A stretch of 64,000 nt of DNA from Pseudoscleropodium purum. Taxonomy: Eukaryota > Streptophyta > Bryopsida > Hypnales > Brachytheciaceae. The stretch's first letter is position 1; each line of letters opens with the position of its first letter. The stretch is from assembly GCA_963969395.1 (NCBI GenBank), contig OZ017804.1, positions 9,052,001-9,116,000 on the forward strand, in the 5' to 3' direction. A program made the position numbers and the translations under genes. Below the pieces are notes generated by a model, which worked only from the letters and a program-made list of their open reading frames with translations, made no database searches and was not told the DNA's origin. This document shows positions 1 through 11,463 of the stretch, piece after piece.

Positions 1-3000
1 TTAATAAGGATTTGCTCATAGTTCAACAAAGGATTATTTATGATTTAATATTTCAACTTAAAAAAATCATAGAAAATTCACTTCTTGTCAAAATGTCTTC
101 ATTCTTTTTGCAAATGATTTCTCTCAAACTTCTCAATCTCTAAAAAATATGGGAATTAACAAATAGCTCCCCCAAAGTACCTAATTAGCAAATTTGTATG
201 GTAATGGGTAGTTCTATCCAAAGTGAAGATACCTTAGGTTCCAAAGGGCGCTTAGGGGTTAACTCAATAACTAATTAGAAACCAAAGAGCCACCAATAGA
301 TGACTTTCAATGTTTTAGAGTAGAAATGAAGAATGCATCTAAAGGTAAACCTACCTATTACCATGCTAAATTGTAAATGTGGTATGAAGGTTGAAACTCT
401 TCTTATTACAATTATTTTTCATATATTAGAAAGTCTAGCTCAAGTTGTGTACAAGTAGAAACCATTTTGTTTAAGCTACCTAGTTGCTATGATTTTTCAA
501 TGAGATGCCCCCGAAGGAAATAAAAATTATGCACTATGAGGTGAGTTTAAGGTAAATCAACCCATTACAAGCAAAAGACTATTTCAGACACCTAGGGAAT
601 GACCCATTAAAGTCTTGTATCAATCTATGACAAACTTTTTTTAATAAATGAGATTTGGCCTACATTAGGTTGAGTTGGTGGTGACAATCAATTTCTTGAA
701 TGATAGTGATGGAGTGACTACAACACATAATTCTACCTTTTAAGTGTAAATAAATTGCAAGAAATAACTATTTTAGGCCTTCATACTAGGGCCATGTTAG
801 GGAATATTGTGACTACTTTTAGGTGAGTAAGTTGATCATAATGGACATACTTTTGTTGGTTTAGGAGTAGTCTAAAGACTCTATAGGCCAATTGGACAAT
901 ATACTTCAAAAATTTGTAACAAATTCATACTTTGTTAACAAAACAAAATTTTAATTTCTCTCCTTATTTCTCACATTTGTCTTTATGTGGGAGTTTTTAA
1001 AAAAAATACTCAACAATGTCAACATAGAAAAACAATCATTATGCCTATCATAGGTTGGTTTATCTTAAGTGCATTAGAAGATGGGGGGGGGAGGGGGGGG
1101 GAGATTCTAGGAGGGTTGTTTAAGGCCCATTCCCTTTGTTATCCCCCCAATAGTTAAAGAATGTCCATTGTTAGAATTTATTTCTAAAAAAAATTTAAAT
1201 TTAAAAACAATAAGATGTGGCAATTGTTGTGCCATGTTAGACAAATGTTGTGACTAGTTCCCGAGAGAACTCAGAGCCCTCTAGAGAAGCTAAATCACTT
1301 CTAATGGTTCTAAAAATGTCCAAATCCATTTTCCCGATCTAAAATATTGAATAGATTATACCAACCCAAATTCAAGACTTTATTTTCCAATAAATATTTG
1401 TCATACACTCAACAAAATTAGAATTTACATTAATTTAGTAATAAGTACAATTCATAGGCATTGAAATTAGAAAAATATCATTAGAAGAAGTTCACCTATT
1501 CAAAAAGCTTGCAAGCTATTAGCTACGGGAACTCTCTGAGAACTTGATTGTATAGTGATAGCATAGCACTCTAATGTGGCCAAGACCTTGTCATGTTATT
1601 GTCCAATTTTTTTATTTTTTAAAATTTTGACAGTGGGACATTCACCTTGCTGCGGGGAATAAGCCCGAAATAGACTCTCCAAGCCTTTGATCTCTTCTAA
1701 TGAGAATAAAGTTAGTTTACCTTAAAGTAGGTCTTGGTCTTTCAAGGTGCAAAGATGCTTTACATATAGGTGACCAGAGTATAAATAAGGTTACATGAAA
1801 TAGACATGGGATAATAAATGGTGTAACAAATGTGGAAGTGAAAAAAGATAAAATTTCCCCTTAGAAGAACATGGCTATTGTCCCTATGAACAATTTCAAT
1901 ATTTTTTTGCTTTGTATGCTCTATTTTGCCACTAAAAATTAGTGCAAATTATTTTATTTTATTTTCAAAAAATAGAATTAAAGATATTATATAATCAAAA
2001 GAAAAAAAAATTATTTGTAAAAATTTGAAACTAATGTAAATCTTCTTGAAGGTTTGGAATCTTCCAAAGTGAGGGAGAAAAACCATATCATATACTTTGC
2101 ATCCTTAGAAAGATGTGTCTCTATCACCAAAGTAGTTAGCAAAAAATCATTATTCATCTAGAGGTGCATTCTTCATTTTGATACTTGTTTTGAAAGTAAT
2201 TTATTGGGCATTGTTGGCCCTAAAAAACCTTATTAGGATGTGCTTAAACATTCTAAAAATTTCATCATGATATATAGGTATATATAAATTATAGTACAGA
2301 ACATCGTAATGTAAAACAATTTTCATAACATTTGATGATTAATAAATGAATAGTTACAGACCCAAAGTTCAAATTGCAATAAAAGATTCAATTTTAGAAA
2401 ATTTAGAAAATTTAAAATTATAGTAGAGAATATATTTGATAGAATTCAATTCATTAATTCAATTCAAATAGGCCATTTCTTGGCTAAATTTCAAATCAAG
2501 AACAAAGAAGTATAAGTTGCCAAAATACTTTAAAAACACATCTATTTTCATCTATTTTTAATATCTCAATGAAGGAATCTCATAAACATGTGATGCAAAC
2601 ACATTCAAAGAACTCTCTAAAGAAAAATTAGATGAAAAACCATAGTTCTTTCATGCTATTTTTACTCATTTGAAACCATCCAAGTGTTACTTTGTGTAGC
2701 ATTGTGGTCCTTTGAGGGCTACTCAACTTCTTATTTTTTCTCTATATGTCTAATTACATTTTGGAATTAACACTCATCTTTTGTATATGTACGAAGTCAT
2801 TTGATTCCACTCACAAAGCAATGTAGGCCACAAAGGATTTCTTTTCATTTGATTATGCTTGAGTGAATTTTAGTTGTTGTAGTAGTATTTGTGACACTCT
2901 TGAGGGGTGCTCCAAATCTTATAACAATTGCTCAAACAATCCATCTTCCTCCCTTTATTGTGAGGAGTGGATCCAAATAGTTGAAGAATTTATACTATGA

Positions 3001-3687
3001 GCCCAAAAAATCAAATGCCAATATGTATAACAATCTCCTTGCTATAGAAAGTAGTGACTTAGAAAATGGCAAAAAGTGTAAAAAGGTTCTATTTTGGATT
3101 ACTTGTCACTAGATATTTTTGCAATCTTGCACTTCAAAAACTATGCAAAACTTAACAACTATTAGAAAAAAACTTCAAAGGTGTGCTTCCAATGATTAAA
3201 TTTTTTTGACAAACCTCTCATTGTCTATCTTCCTAACTTGTACAACTTTTGAGAATTCTTCGAACTTCTCTAATTCTTGTTGAATCCTCATCATATTTGA
3301 AAAATATAGACATAGCATTGTTCATCATATAGTGTGGACCCACAACATTGTTGAAAATCCAAAAATATAGGAAGAATTATCCTTGTGGAATCTACCAAAT
3401 AGTTTGGGCCAAATCCCGAATGAATAAAAGCTAAAAAATGATGTTTGATGAGCCCACATAGTATTAGGTAGTTAGTTAGGTAAAAGTTGGTTAGAAAAAA
3501 TTTCTTCTATTATATTTTGCATTCGAATGTGAATCAAAAACTAAAGTCAATTCATGCTTTGGGAGACTACATTCTCTCTTAGATACTTGGACTCTCATCA
3601 AGTTAAGCTTCTACAACCTAGTCAACAACATTCCTAAGGAATCAACAAACATTGAGTTGGATCCATGAACTTTTCATCCAAATACTT
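1..3687. other. AT-rich intergenic DNA, no gene seen
   Basis: No open frame with recognisable protein content was seen. The stretch is strongly AT-rich and holds fragments of dispersed repeats. A terminus of the TTAA/CCCCTAA type (reading AGGGGTTAA) lies near 255-263. Part of 780-960 resembles 22,630-22,760. Part of 1,500-1,720 resembles 49,050-49,280 on the opposite strand. A G-run near 1,083-1,101 is low complexity. Confidence 0.6.
1500..1720 (-). repeat. Dispersed repeat, copy 1 (partner at 49,050-49,280)
   Basis: Read on the minus strand, this stretch shares phrases such as CTTGGAGAG, ATTTCGGGCTT and GCTATCACT, in the same order, with 49,050-49,280 on the plus strand. The similarity is patchy and the family is not identified. 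No terminal repeats or target duplication could be fixed. Confidence 0.4.
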
Positions 3688-4553
3688 TCATTTGAATCCT
3701 TTTAAAAAGTTATGCATAATTGTCACCACGACACAAAACAGTATCATGGAGGTCCTTCCTATTTGATCCTTGGCTTGATCCTTTTCTTCAAGAGCCAGCT
3801 CAATCGTCTTTGGAATGACTGCAAAAATTAACATATAACATATTGGTGGGGAATATCTGTTCCAGTTATACAGCAAGATCTTTCTTGTTACTTCTATTAG
3901 TAAGACAAGAAGATTAGTAGAATCAGAAAAAGGGAAGCTTCGGTTCAAGCAGGCCGGTCAATCTCTGACGTCACCAGCAGAATGAATCAGATTTTCTAAC
4001 CAATCTACAGAGTAACGTACACACTATTTGACCTCGGAATCCTGAATGCTGGAAAAAGTGCAACCAGTGCATATTGACTGTTGTGATACGCCGGAGGCCA
4101 CCAAAGTCAAATTGCCACTCGTAGAATCTATCATTGGTGTTCAGTATTCGCCAATCAAGCAGAAACTGGGTGGAACTTGGTTACCCTTGTTTCAATAAAA
4201 AAATCTGCTGGAATGCAACAGAAGGTGTCCCATAGAATCTCAAAATGTTGCAGAAAGGCAATCCAAGAAATTTAAAAAAAAAATTGAATGCAAGGAATAC
4301 TGTATGACAGTAAATCCTAGTTCACAGAGAAGTAGGGTAACTACAGCTAATGTCGACCCCAGAGATTCTGATGCAACAGGTACAGCTGAGAATTCATAGT
4401 TTACTCATCGGGTGTCAAAAAATACATGCTACCATGTATAGGAATCCTCAATCAACTGACTCAACAAAAATTAAGTCAGTCTAATACCGGTAATAGTAAC
4501 CATGCTCAGATGCTTATGTGGATGCTTTTGGGTGTACATACCTTACGTCATAT
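3688..4553. other. 3' flank of the PPR gene
   Basis: This is less AT-rich than the DNA to its left and probably includes the 3' UTR of the PPR gene on the minus strand. A minus-strand open frame of about 86 codons (3,688-3,948) contains hydrophobic stretches but matches no family I recognise and is not annotated as a gene. Confidence 0.4.
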
Positions 4554-7340
4554 TTACCAATAATCACCGCAAGAACAAACTCCGTTCTTGAAGTGGTGAA
4601 AGCGATTAGCATCCCTGGCAACAATTTCTCGGCCAACAATTCTGGAGATGAATTTTGTTGCAGTGTGGCAATCAGGGCACACACGAAGGTTCTTGAAGAT
4701 GTGGATAGGTTGCCCCGGAGGAGTGCTGATGAGGCCAAACGCAATAGCCAGTCTTTCGCTGTGGTGGCACAGAGCATATTCCTTCAGCTCCTCGTCAACA
4801 TCGTGCAATACAAGTCGAGTGTCTGGTACGTATCCCGCAGTTTCCATCTCCTGCGATAATCTTTGCAGCTCAGCCAAAATTTGCTCCGTTTGGGGATGCG
4901 ATTTATCCTCAGCAACAAAAGAATGCACTTTATTGTCGATCAAAATCCAACTACGTCCAGGTTCCTTCTTAACCCTTCTATCGTCCATCAACTTCCTCAG
5001 TTTTGCAACACTCCCCCATTCACCGGCTTCAGCGTACATGTGTGAAAGGAGGACATAGACACCAGCATCATGGGGTTGACACCTCAGACATTGCTCTGCT
5101 GCACGCTCTGCCATTGCCAAGTTGCCATGAATCTTACAGGCACCAAGGAGCGCTCCCCAAATTGGTGCACCTGCTTCAAGCGGCATGTTCTTAATCACGT
5201 CTTCTGCCTCCTCTAAGTGTCCGGCCCGGCCAAGAAGGTCAACCATGCATCCATAATGCTCAACTGTTGGTTTTAAGCCATGATCACGAGATAACGAATC
5301 AAAATAGCGACGGCCTTCGTCTACTAACCCTGCATGGCTACAAGCAGAAAGGACACCAACATAAGTGAGCTCATCTGGCTGAACCCCTTCTCTCTTCATC
5401 TGCTCAAAAACCTCAAGCGCATCTTCACCACTCCCATATTGAGAATACCCTCGAATCAGCGTCGTCCACGAGATGACATCACGCTGAACCATACGATCAA
5501 AAACATGACGCGCATCCGTGATGCTCGCACATTTTGCATACATGTACACAAGCGCATTTCCAACAGCCAGGTCATTAACCACAGAGCCAAGTTGCGAATG
5601 AATCTTTTGCCCCCATTCCAAAGCTCCAGAGTTCGCACAGGCGTTCAAGATGTTCATGTAGGTGATATTGTTTGGCTGCAGGCCTTCAAATTGCATTTCT
5701 TCAAACGCTGCCCAAGCTTCCTCGCTGTGTCCACCAGTAGCGTACCCTCCAATCAAAGTATTCCACGAGACTAAATCTCGCGTCATCAGTTTTTCAAAAA
5801 CTTGGTGTGCATCCTTCATGCTTCCACATTTAGCATACATGTTTACAAGAGCAGTTCCTATGCGCATGTCAGTGTCGTATCCTGCAGCTGAAATGTGAGC
5901 ATGAACCTCCTTACCAACGTGAGGACTCGGAACGGCATTCAAGATAATCAAGTAAGTCACCTTATCTGGCTTTGGGCCAACTCTCTGCATCTCAAGGAAA
6001 ACCCCGAATGCTTGCTGACTAAGACCAGATTCAGCATACCCTTTGATCATCGACGTCCATGAAATGACATCCCGTTTCACCATTTGGTCAAAAACGTGCC
6101 GTGCATCCTCGATGCACCCACATTTGGCAAACATGTTTATGAAAGCATTCCCTACGCCGACATCGGACAGAAATTTGCCTTCCTGCGCTTGAGCATATAG
6201 TTCCCTACCTCGTTCCAAATCCACTGGACTGGCACATACGTTCAAGATACTCAAAAAAGTGATGCGATTCGGTTCCAACCCTTCTCGTTGCATCTGTTTA
6301 AACACTTCAAAGGCCTTGTCAACAAGGCCAGTTCCTGCGTAAGCTCCAATCATCGCGTTACATGAGCTACTGTCACGTTTGACCAACTTATTAAAAACTT
6401 GGCAAGCATCCTCAACGCTTCCACATTTTGCAAAGGCAGTAACAAGAGCGTTCCCGACATGCACATCGGTGCAATACTGAGAATGATTGACGCTATTTTG
6501 GATCTGCCTCACTCTTTCTACATTCGTGCATGCGGTCAGAATAGCTATGTAAGTGATTCTGTCTGGCTTCACACCTTCTTGTTGCATCTGAGCAAACGAT
6601 CCAAAAGCTTCTTCAACATGGCCTCTTGCTCCGTAACCTCCAATCAGCGTAGTCCACGAAATAACATCTCGTTCCCCCATTTCACTGAAAACTATATGTG
6701 CATCCTTTATACTCCCACACTTGGTGTACATGTTAATAAGTGCATTCCCAACGGCAATGTCAGAGAGGAGCCCAGAATCAACTATACGGGCATGAAGCTC
6801 CTTACCCCATTCCAAAACCGCTGAATTGGCTACTGCTTTTAAGACGCTTAAATAGACGAACTTGTTTGGCTCTAATCCTTTGCCTTGCATTTGGCAGAAC
6901 AACGTATAAGCCTCCTTAGTGCAGCCATGATGCGCGTAGCCTGTGATCATTGCATTCCAGGAAACGTCACTCTTCTTGACGCAGTCGTCAAATACTTGCC
7001 GAGCTTCCATCAGACCTCCACAGTGTGTGTACATCTTGATAAGCGTGTTCACGACGTAAATATTATGCTGATAATAATGTTCTATGATATGCTTATGCAC
7101 GTCCCTGCCCACAGCCAGGTCCTTCACCTCACAGCATCGCTTCAACATTTGAACGTAAATTTGAGGCTCAACCCGTTCTCCAATGCTCTCCAGTCTACGC
7201 AGCACATCGCTTGCTCCCTCGTAAGCCCCGATGCTATGGAGAGACCTTTTTTGAAAGCGCCCTTCTAGAGTTGCAAAGAAAGGATTGATTCTGGCACCAT
7301 ATTTGATGCGAACCAAGTGCTTCCTCAACTTCATTGCCAT
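4554..7340 (-). CDS. PLS-class pentatricopeptide repeat protein with E and DYW domains, probable organelle C-to-U RNA editing factor
   Basis: A single uninterrupted frame of 928 codons. The frame is open upstream to a TTG at 7,361, but the first ATG is at 7,340 in good plant context (AACAATGGC), so I start there. The Arg/Lys-rich N-terminus (about residues 1-35) suggests organelle import, more likely mitochondrial. PLS triplets recur about every 100 residues, with P motifs starting near residues 126, 227, 325, 426, 524 and 623 and MYAKCGS-like L/S motifs between them. The L motifs near 270-290 and 470-485 are shortened. A PG box lies near 794. The DYW deaminase domain (about 835-928) keeps the HSE zinc/catalytic motif (860-862), CPDC (888-891) and the C-terminal CSCGDYW. 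DYW proteins bind organelle RNA one base per repeat and deaminate cytidine. The target is unknown. The upstream flank is a duplicated SWAP70 fragment. Confidence 0.93.
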   Translation of the reverse strand: MAMKLRKHLVRIKYGARINPFFATLEGRFQKRSLHSIGAYEGASDVLRRLESIGERVEPQIYVQMLKRCCEVKDLAVGRDVHKHIIEHYYQHNIYVVNTLIKMYTHCGGLMEARQVFDDCVKKSDVSWNAMITGYAHHGCTKEAYTLFCQMQGKGLEPNKFVYLSVLKAVANSAVLEWGKELHARIVDSGLLSDIAVGNALINMYTKCGSIKDAHIVFSEMGERDVISWTTLIGGYGARGHVEEAFGSFAQMQQEGVKPDRITYIAILTACTNVERVRQIQNSVNHSQYCTDVHVGNALVTAFAKCGSVEDACQVFNKLVKRDSSSCNAMIGAYAGTGLVDKAFEVFKQMQREGLEPNRITFLSILNVCASPVDLERGRELYAQAQEGKFLSDVGVGNAFINMFAKCGCIEDARHVFDQMVKRDVISWTSMIKGYAESGLSQQAFGVFLEMQRVGPKPDKVTYLIILNAVPSPHVGKEVHAHISAAGYDTDMRIGTALVNMYAKCGSMKDAHQVFEKLMTRDLVSWNTLIGGYATGGHSEEAWAAFEEMQFEGLQPNNITYMNILNACANSGALEWGQKIHSQLGSVVNDLAVGNALVYMYAKCASITDARHVFDRMVQRDVISWTTLIRGYSQYGSGEDALEVFEQMKREGVQPDELTYVGVLSACSHAGLVDEGRRYFDSLSRDHGLKPTVEHYGCMVDLLGRAGHLEEAEDVIKNMPLEAGAPIWGALLGACKIHGNLAMAERAAEQCLRCQPHDAGVYVLLSHMYAEAGEWGSVAKLRKLMDDRRVKKEPGRSWILIDNKVHSFVAEDKSHPQTEQILAELQRLSQEMETAGYVPDTRLVLHDVDEELKEYALCHHSERLAIAFGLISTPPGQPIHIFKNLRVCPDCHTATKFISRIVGREIVARDANRFHHFKNGVCSCGDYW

Positions 7341-7498
7341 TGTTAAAGTAGGGACACCCAAAATTTAAAAGCACCACTCCATCAGGTACTCAGAAGGTGC
7401 AAATCCCCCTTGATCAATATGTACCTATTGTCAATGAAGCAATTTAGGAACATCAACCAATATAAATTTGATACTTCATAACTAAATAGGTGCATTTG
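7341..7498 (-). promoter_or_regulatory. Probable 5' leader of the PPR gene
   Basis: This is the unique sequence between the PPR start codon and the left arm of the inverted duplication. No TATA box was recognised. A CAATAG/GT site on the minus strand could act as a splice acceptor, but its pyrimidine tract is poor. If the PPR transcript starts further upstream, it starts inside the duplicated SWAP70 DNA. Confidence 0.35.
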
Positions 7499-9292
7499 AC
7501 AATAATTTGGAACATTCAATTAGAGTCATCTTCCAACTGCTATCCTGTCATCGACATAACCATGTAAAAGAACTTTGAATCTTACCTGCACTCCATCTTC
7601 CCAGTTGAAGGATCAAGGGTAAGCCATCGCTGATTCCATTTACGCAGCTGCACACAGAGCCTTGGTCAGCACATTCGAGAGTCACATGATTATGAGATTA
7701 CGTTTGACATTGCTAAACGCGCTTGAATAATGGCAGCAGCAAGTCAACAGCCAAGTCAGCTGCATTTGAACCAAAAAGAGGCGCCCCTTCAGTAACTTCT
7801 ACAGACCTTGAATTACCCTACTCTACAGCTTTCATAATTAGAGACGGAAGGGTAAAGTCCAATTTCAGATTTTTGAAACAAATCGCAAACATCTATCCAA
7901 GCAAATCATAGCAGAGACAATAGTAGTGCGTTTCAGACTTTGCTAAATGCAATGCATTCCACCGAGAACGGTTTCAACAGTGAATGCTTTCAATTATGAA
8001 TCGTATCAATATGGCAGTGGACACAATAGTTTCCAACGTTAAACTTGTCTAACACCTCTCCACTTGCGTAATGGCACCATTTTCAATTTATGCATCGAGT
8101 TTTGCATCACCTCTCATTTTGGTCAACGTCTCATAGGTGGCTAAGGTACTTAGGTCTCATGGTTCAACACGATAAGAACCACTTGCATGTCCTTAAAGTT
8201 GTTATAATGTGATTGTTCAGTAGCAAGTTCAACCACATCCTCTTTCAACACCTATTCCTCATGGTCTGAAACCTACTACACCAAAAACACAATAATATAC
8301 TGTGGGTGTTCAATTATGTTCAAATAGCCTACAACAACTATGTTCAAAGGAGGGTGTAAGCTACTTTGCAGCTTCCAAGGTATCAAAAGAGCCCATACTG
8401 AATTTGGAAAAAAATTGTATGTTACTGTAGTCGCTTCTAATCACCGCGGTTCACCGTATGTGCTGATTTAGGTGTAAAGCAAGACTATTCATTGATCTGC
8501 TAGACCTTCTAGCTACACAAAGCTGATAGAACATTAGAGAAATACTGGCAGCATTGCTGATAACATTGTCAGAGCGGATTCCTTCTGTGCCAGTTTTTTC
8601 TAGTGTTTCAAAGTCGTAGCATTCTTCAGTGATTCAATCACGAAAATCTGAGACTCGCATGCACACAACGAATATCAATATATACTTTATTTCAATCACA
8701 GAATGCTCAACAGATTGCAACTCAGAAGAGATTTCTAATAGAAATCTGTAATTAATTCCAATTGGTTTCGAGTTATGTAATCCATGTGCTCTAATCCCAA
8801 AATCAAGCAATGCGAGTGGAAACTCACAGTCTCCGACCGCTTCAGCAACGACCCGTGTAAAAGCACACTCCCAGAGCCAGCGCTGAGCTGCTTCTTGATC
8901 TTCTCAAGCCTTGCCTTCGGATCTTCTACTCCAACCTAATCCACCACAACACCCAACCTTTCGTTTCAACTCCAACCCTAAATGCAAAAACACCAACGCA
9001 TTCCAGCACCCCCTCCTTCCTACCTCAACCTTCATTGAAAACACGAGGTTGCAAAACACTAGTAGCCAGAGAGCAATAAGTAAACCCAAGCATCGAAACC
9101 CCACGTCGAGTGCAATTGGCCAAACCTGAGCCATGGCGAACCAAATTGGGCGATTCGAAGCTCTTTGAGAAGCTCTTCGTACGGAGAATCCTAATCGCGC
9201 CGCGCTGAGCTGAAGTCGAACATCGGTGAGGCAGGATCGCCGATAGGGACAATGCTGGACACAGCGTCGTCGTGAGTGCGCCGGGGCTGGGT
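7499..9292 (-). repeat. Left arm of a 1.8 kb inverted duplication
   Basis: The minus strand of this arm aligns along its whole length with 9,652-11,463 on the plus strand, covering 5' UTR, coding exons 1-3 and introns 1-2 of the SWAP70-like gene plus the start of intron 3. Similarity begins at the GCGCACTCACGACGACGCTG block near 9,285 and fades near 7,500, after GTTCCAAATTAT. The arms differ by scattered substitutions and small indels, so the duplication is not very recent. Confidence 0.9.
7586..9134 (-). pseudogene. Truncated SWAP70-like copy (first three coding exons only)
   Basis: On the minus strand the copy keeps the ATGGCTCAG start exon (9,126-9,134), exon 2 (8,828-8,935) and exon 3 (7,586-7,647). 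Their lengths (9, 108 and 62 nt) and GT/AG borders match the intact gene. No stop or frameshift was found in these exons. The visible changes are substitutions such as Pro to Ser in the LLHGPLL stretch, WFTL to WLTL, and MEYR to MECR. Everything after the donor of exon 3 is missing, so the PH domain cannot be completed. It could still be transcribed from the shared spacer and might serve as leader exons for the PPR gene downstream on the same strand. Confidence 0.85.
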
Positions 9293-9651
9293 AACTTAGG
9301 TGAATAATTGCTGGTATCCGGGTTGCAGTATTGATACCGTGTCCGACGTGCACAGCCTTGCTGACGTGGCGGATTTTTAGGACCTGTTTACACCCAAAAA
9401 GTTTGGGTTGGAGTCCAAAGAAATGGAGTGTTTTGATTGGAAGATAGCTACGGACACAAAGCGAAGATCCAACCAAAACACTCCATTTCTTTAGGCTCCA
9501 ACCCAAAGTCAGAATGGAACTAAAATTGGTTCCTGCACGGCTGCACCCCGGAATCAATAATGAAAGAAAAAAATCTTTTTAAAATAATTGACTTAAGTTA
9601 AAGACGAATCGAAAAGGAAAAGTAACAGCCCGTCTCTGCCGAGAAACATAC
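9293..9651. promoter_or_regulatory. Spacer between the inverted arms, candidate bidirectional promoter
   Basis: The 359 bp between the arms is unique apart from an internal foldback. Both arms begin outside it with what looks like 5' UTR, so transcription of the intact gene to the right and the truncated copy to the left should start in or near this stretch. No clear TATA box was seen. AT-rich stretches lie near 9,560-9,600. Confidence 0.45.
9401..9507. repeat. Foldback (hairpin) in the duplication spacer
   Basis: The arm at 9,401-9,441 (GTTTGGGTTGGAG...TTGATTGGA) is the near-perfect inverse of 9,468-9,507 (TCCAACCAAAACACTCC...CCAACCCAAAG), with a loop of about 26 nt. Size and structure fit a small foldback MITE. 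No target-site duplication could be assigned with confidence. Confidence 0.75.
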
Positions 9652-11463
9652 CCACCGGCCCCGACGCACTCACGACGACGCTGTCTCCCGCATTGTCCCT
9701 ATCGCCGATCCTGCCTCACCGATGTTCGACTTCAGCTCAGCGCGGTGCCATTAGGATTCCTCGTACGAACAGCTTCTCAAAGAGCTTCGAATCGCCCAAT
9801 TTGGTTCGCCATGGCTCAGGTTTGACCGATTGCACTGGACGTGGGGTTTCGATGCTTGGGTTTTCGTTTTCGTTGCAGGCGTTTACTATTGCTCTGTGGC
9901 GAGCGGTGTTTTGCGACCATTTTTTTTCTATGAAGGTTGAGGTAGGAAGGAGGGGGTGCTGGAATGCGTTGGTGTTTTTGCATTTAGGGTTGGAGTTGAA
10001 ACGAAAGGTTGGTGTTGTGGTGGATTAGGTTGGAGTAGAAGATCCGAAGGCAAGGCTTGAGAAGATCAAGAAGCAGCTCAGCGCTGGCTCTGGGAGTGTG
10101 CTTTTACACGGGCCGTTGCTGAAGCGGTCCGAGACTGTGAGTTTCCACTCGCATTGCTTGATTTCGGGATTGGAGCACATGGATTACATAACTTGAAGCC
10201 AATCGGAATTAATTCCATATTTCTATTACGAAACCTCTTCTAAGTTGCAATATTTTGAGAATTGTGTGATACGATTTGCGTATAGAATGATATTCGTTGT
10301 GTGCATGCGAGTCTCAGATTTTCGTGATTGAATCACTGAAGAATGCTACGACTTTGAAACACTAGGAAAAACCGGCACAGAAAGACTCCGCTCTGACAAT
10401 GTTATCAGTAATGCTGCCAGTATTTCTCGAAAGTTCTACCTGCTTTGTTTAGCTAGAAGGTCTAGTTGAACAATGAATGATCTTGCAATACACCAAATAC
10501 ACTAGATACACCAGATACTGTGGACCACGTAATCAGAGGAGACCACTGCAGCATTTATTCTTCCAAATTGCGTATGGGCACTTTGGACGCCTTGGAAGCT
10601 GCAAAGTAGCTTACACCCTCCTTTGAACATAATTGTTCTGGGCCACATCAATTGAACACCCACAGTATATGATGGTATTTCGGTGTAGTAGGTTTCTGAC
10701 CTTGCGGAATGGGTGTTGAAGGAGAGTGTGATTGCACTTGCATGCGATTGACTTTGTGATTTTAATTGACCAACGAAAGCATAAAAACTTTGAGGACAAC
10801 ATCATCTGTACTTATCGTGTTGAGCATGAAAACTACGTACCTTAGCCACCTATAAGACGTTGAACACAACGAGAAATGATGTGTAGCTCGTTGCACAAAT
10901 GCAATAGGGTGCCATTACCCAAGTGGAGAGGTGTGAGACAAGTTTAACGTTGGAAACTATGGCATCCGCTGCCATATTGATACGATATATCATTGAAGGC
11001 ATTCGCCGCGGAATGCATCGTAACCTACAAAATCTGAAACCCACTAGTATTGTAGCTGCCATGAATTGCTTGCGACTTTGATCAAAAGTCTGAAATTGGA
11101 GTGTACTATTCCGTCTGTAGTTATGAGAGTGGCGGAGGAGGTTAAATTAAGGTCTGCAGAGGCGTACTGAAGGAGCGCCGCTTATTCGTTCAAATGCAAT
11201 TGACTTGGCTGTTGACATGTTGCTGCTTTTACTCAAGTGCTCTTAGCAATGTCAAGTTAATTTCATAATCGTGTGACTCTCGAATGTGCTGACCAAGGTT
11301 CTGTGTGGGCAGCTGCGTAAATGGAATCAGCGATGGTTTACTCTGGACCCTTCAACTGGGAAGATGGAGTACAGGTAAGATTCAAAGTTCTTCTGCATGG
11401 TCATGTTGATGACATAATAGGAGTTGGAAGTGATCTAATGTCTAATTGAGTGTTCCAAATTAT
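9652..11463 (+). repeat. Right arm of the 1.8 kb inverted duplication
   Basis: This is the partner of 7,499-9,292. It contains the 5' UTR, coding exons 1-3, both intervening introns (about 209 and 1,176 nt; the second is about 1,180 nt in the other arm) and the first 90 nt or so of intron 3 of the intact SWAP70-like gene. The intact gene continues to the right, so this arm is the source side. Confidence 0.9.

Noticed and set aside
3688..3948. 86-codon minus-strand frame after the PPR gene
   Set aside because: No recognisable family, and it probably lies in the PPR 3' UTR or flank.
4518..7268. Many plus-strand frames of 60-146 codons opposite the PPR gene
   Set aside because: They are shadows of the repetitive PPR coding strand and have no independent protein character.
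7341..7361. PPR frame extended 7 codons upstream to a TTG
   Set aside because: TTG is not a normal plant start, and the ATG at 7,340 has good context and gives a full-length protein.
8904..9557. 217-codon minus-strand frame in the left duplication arm
   Set aside because: It runs through exon 1, intron 1 and exon 2 of the truncated SWAP70 copy in a frame different from the coding one.
9693..10028. 111-codon plus-strand frame at the SWAP70-like 5' end
   Set aside because: It starts at TTG and reads through the 5' UTR and intron 1. The ATGGCTCAG start spliced to 10,029 gives the family-consistent protein.
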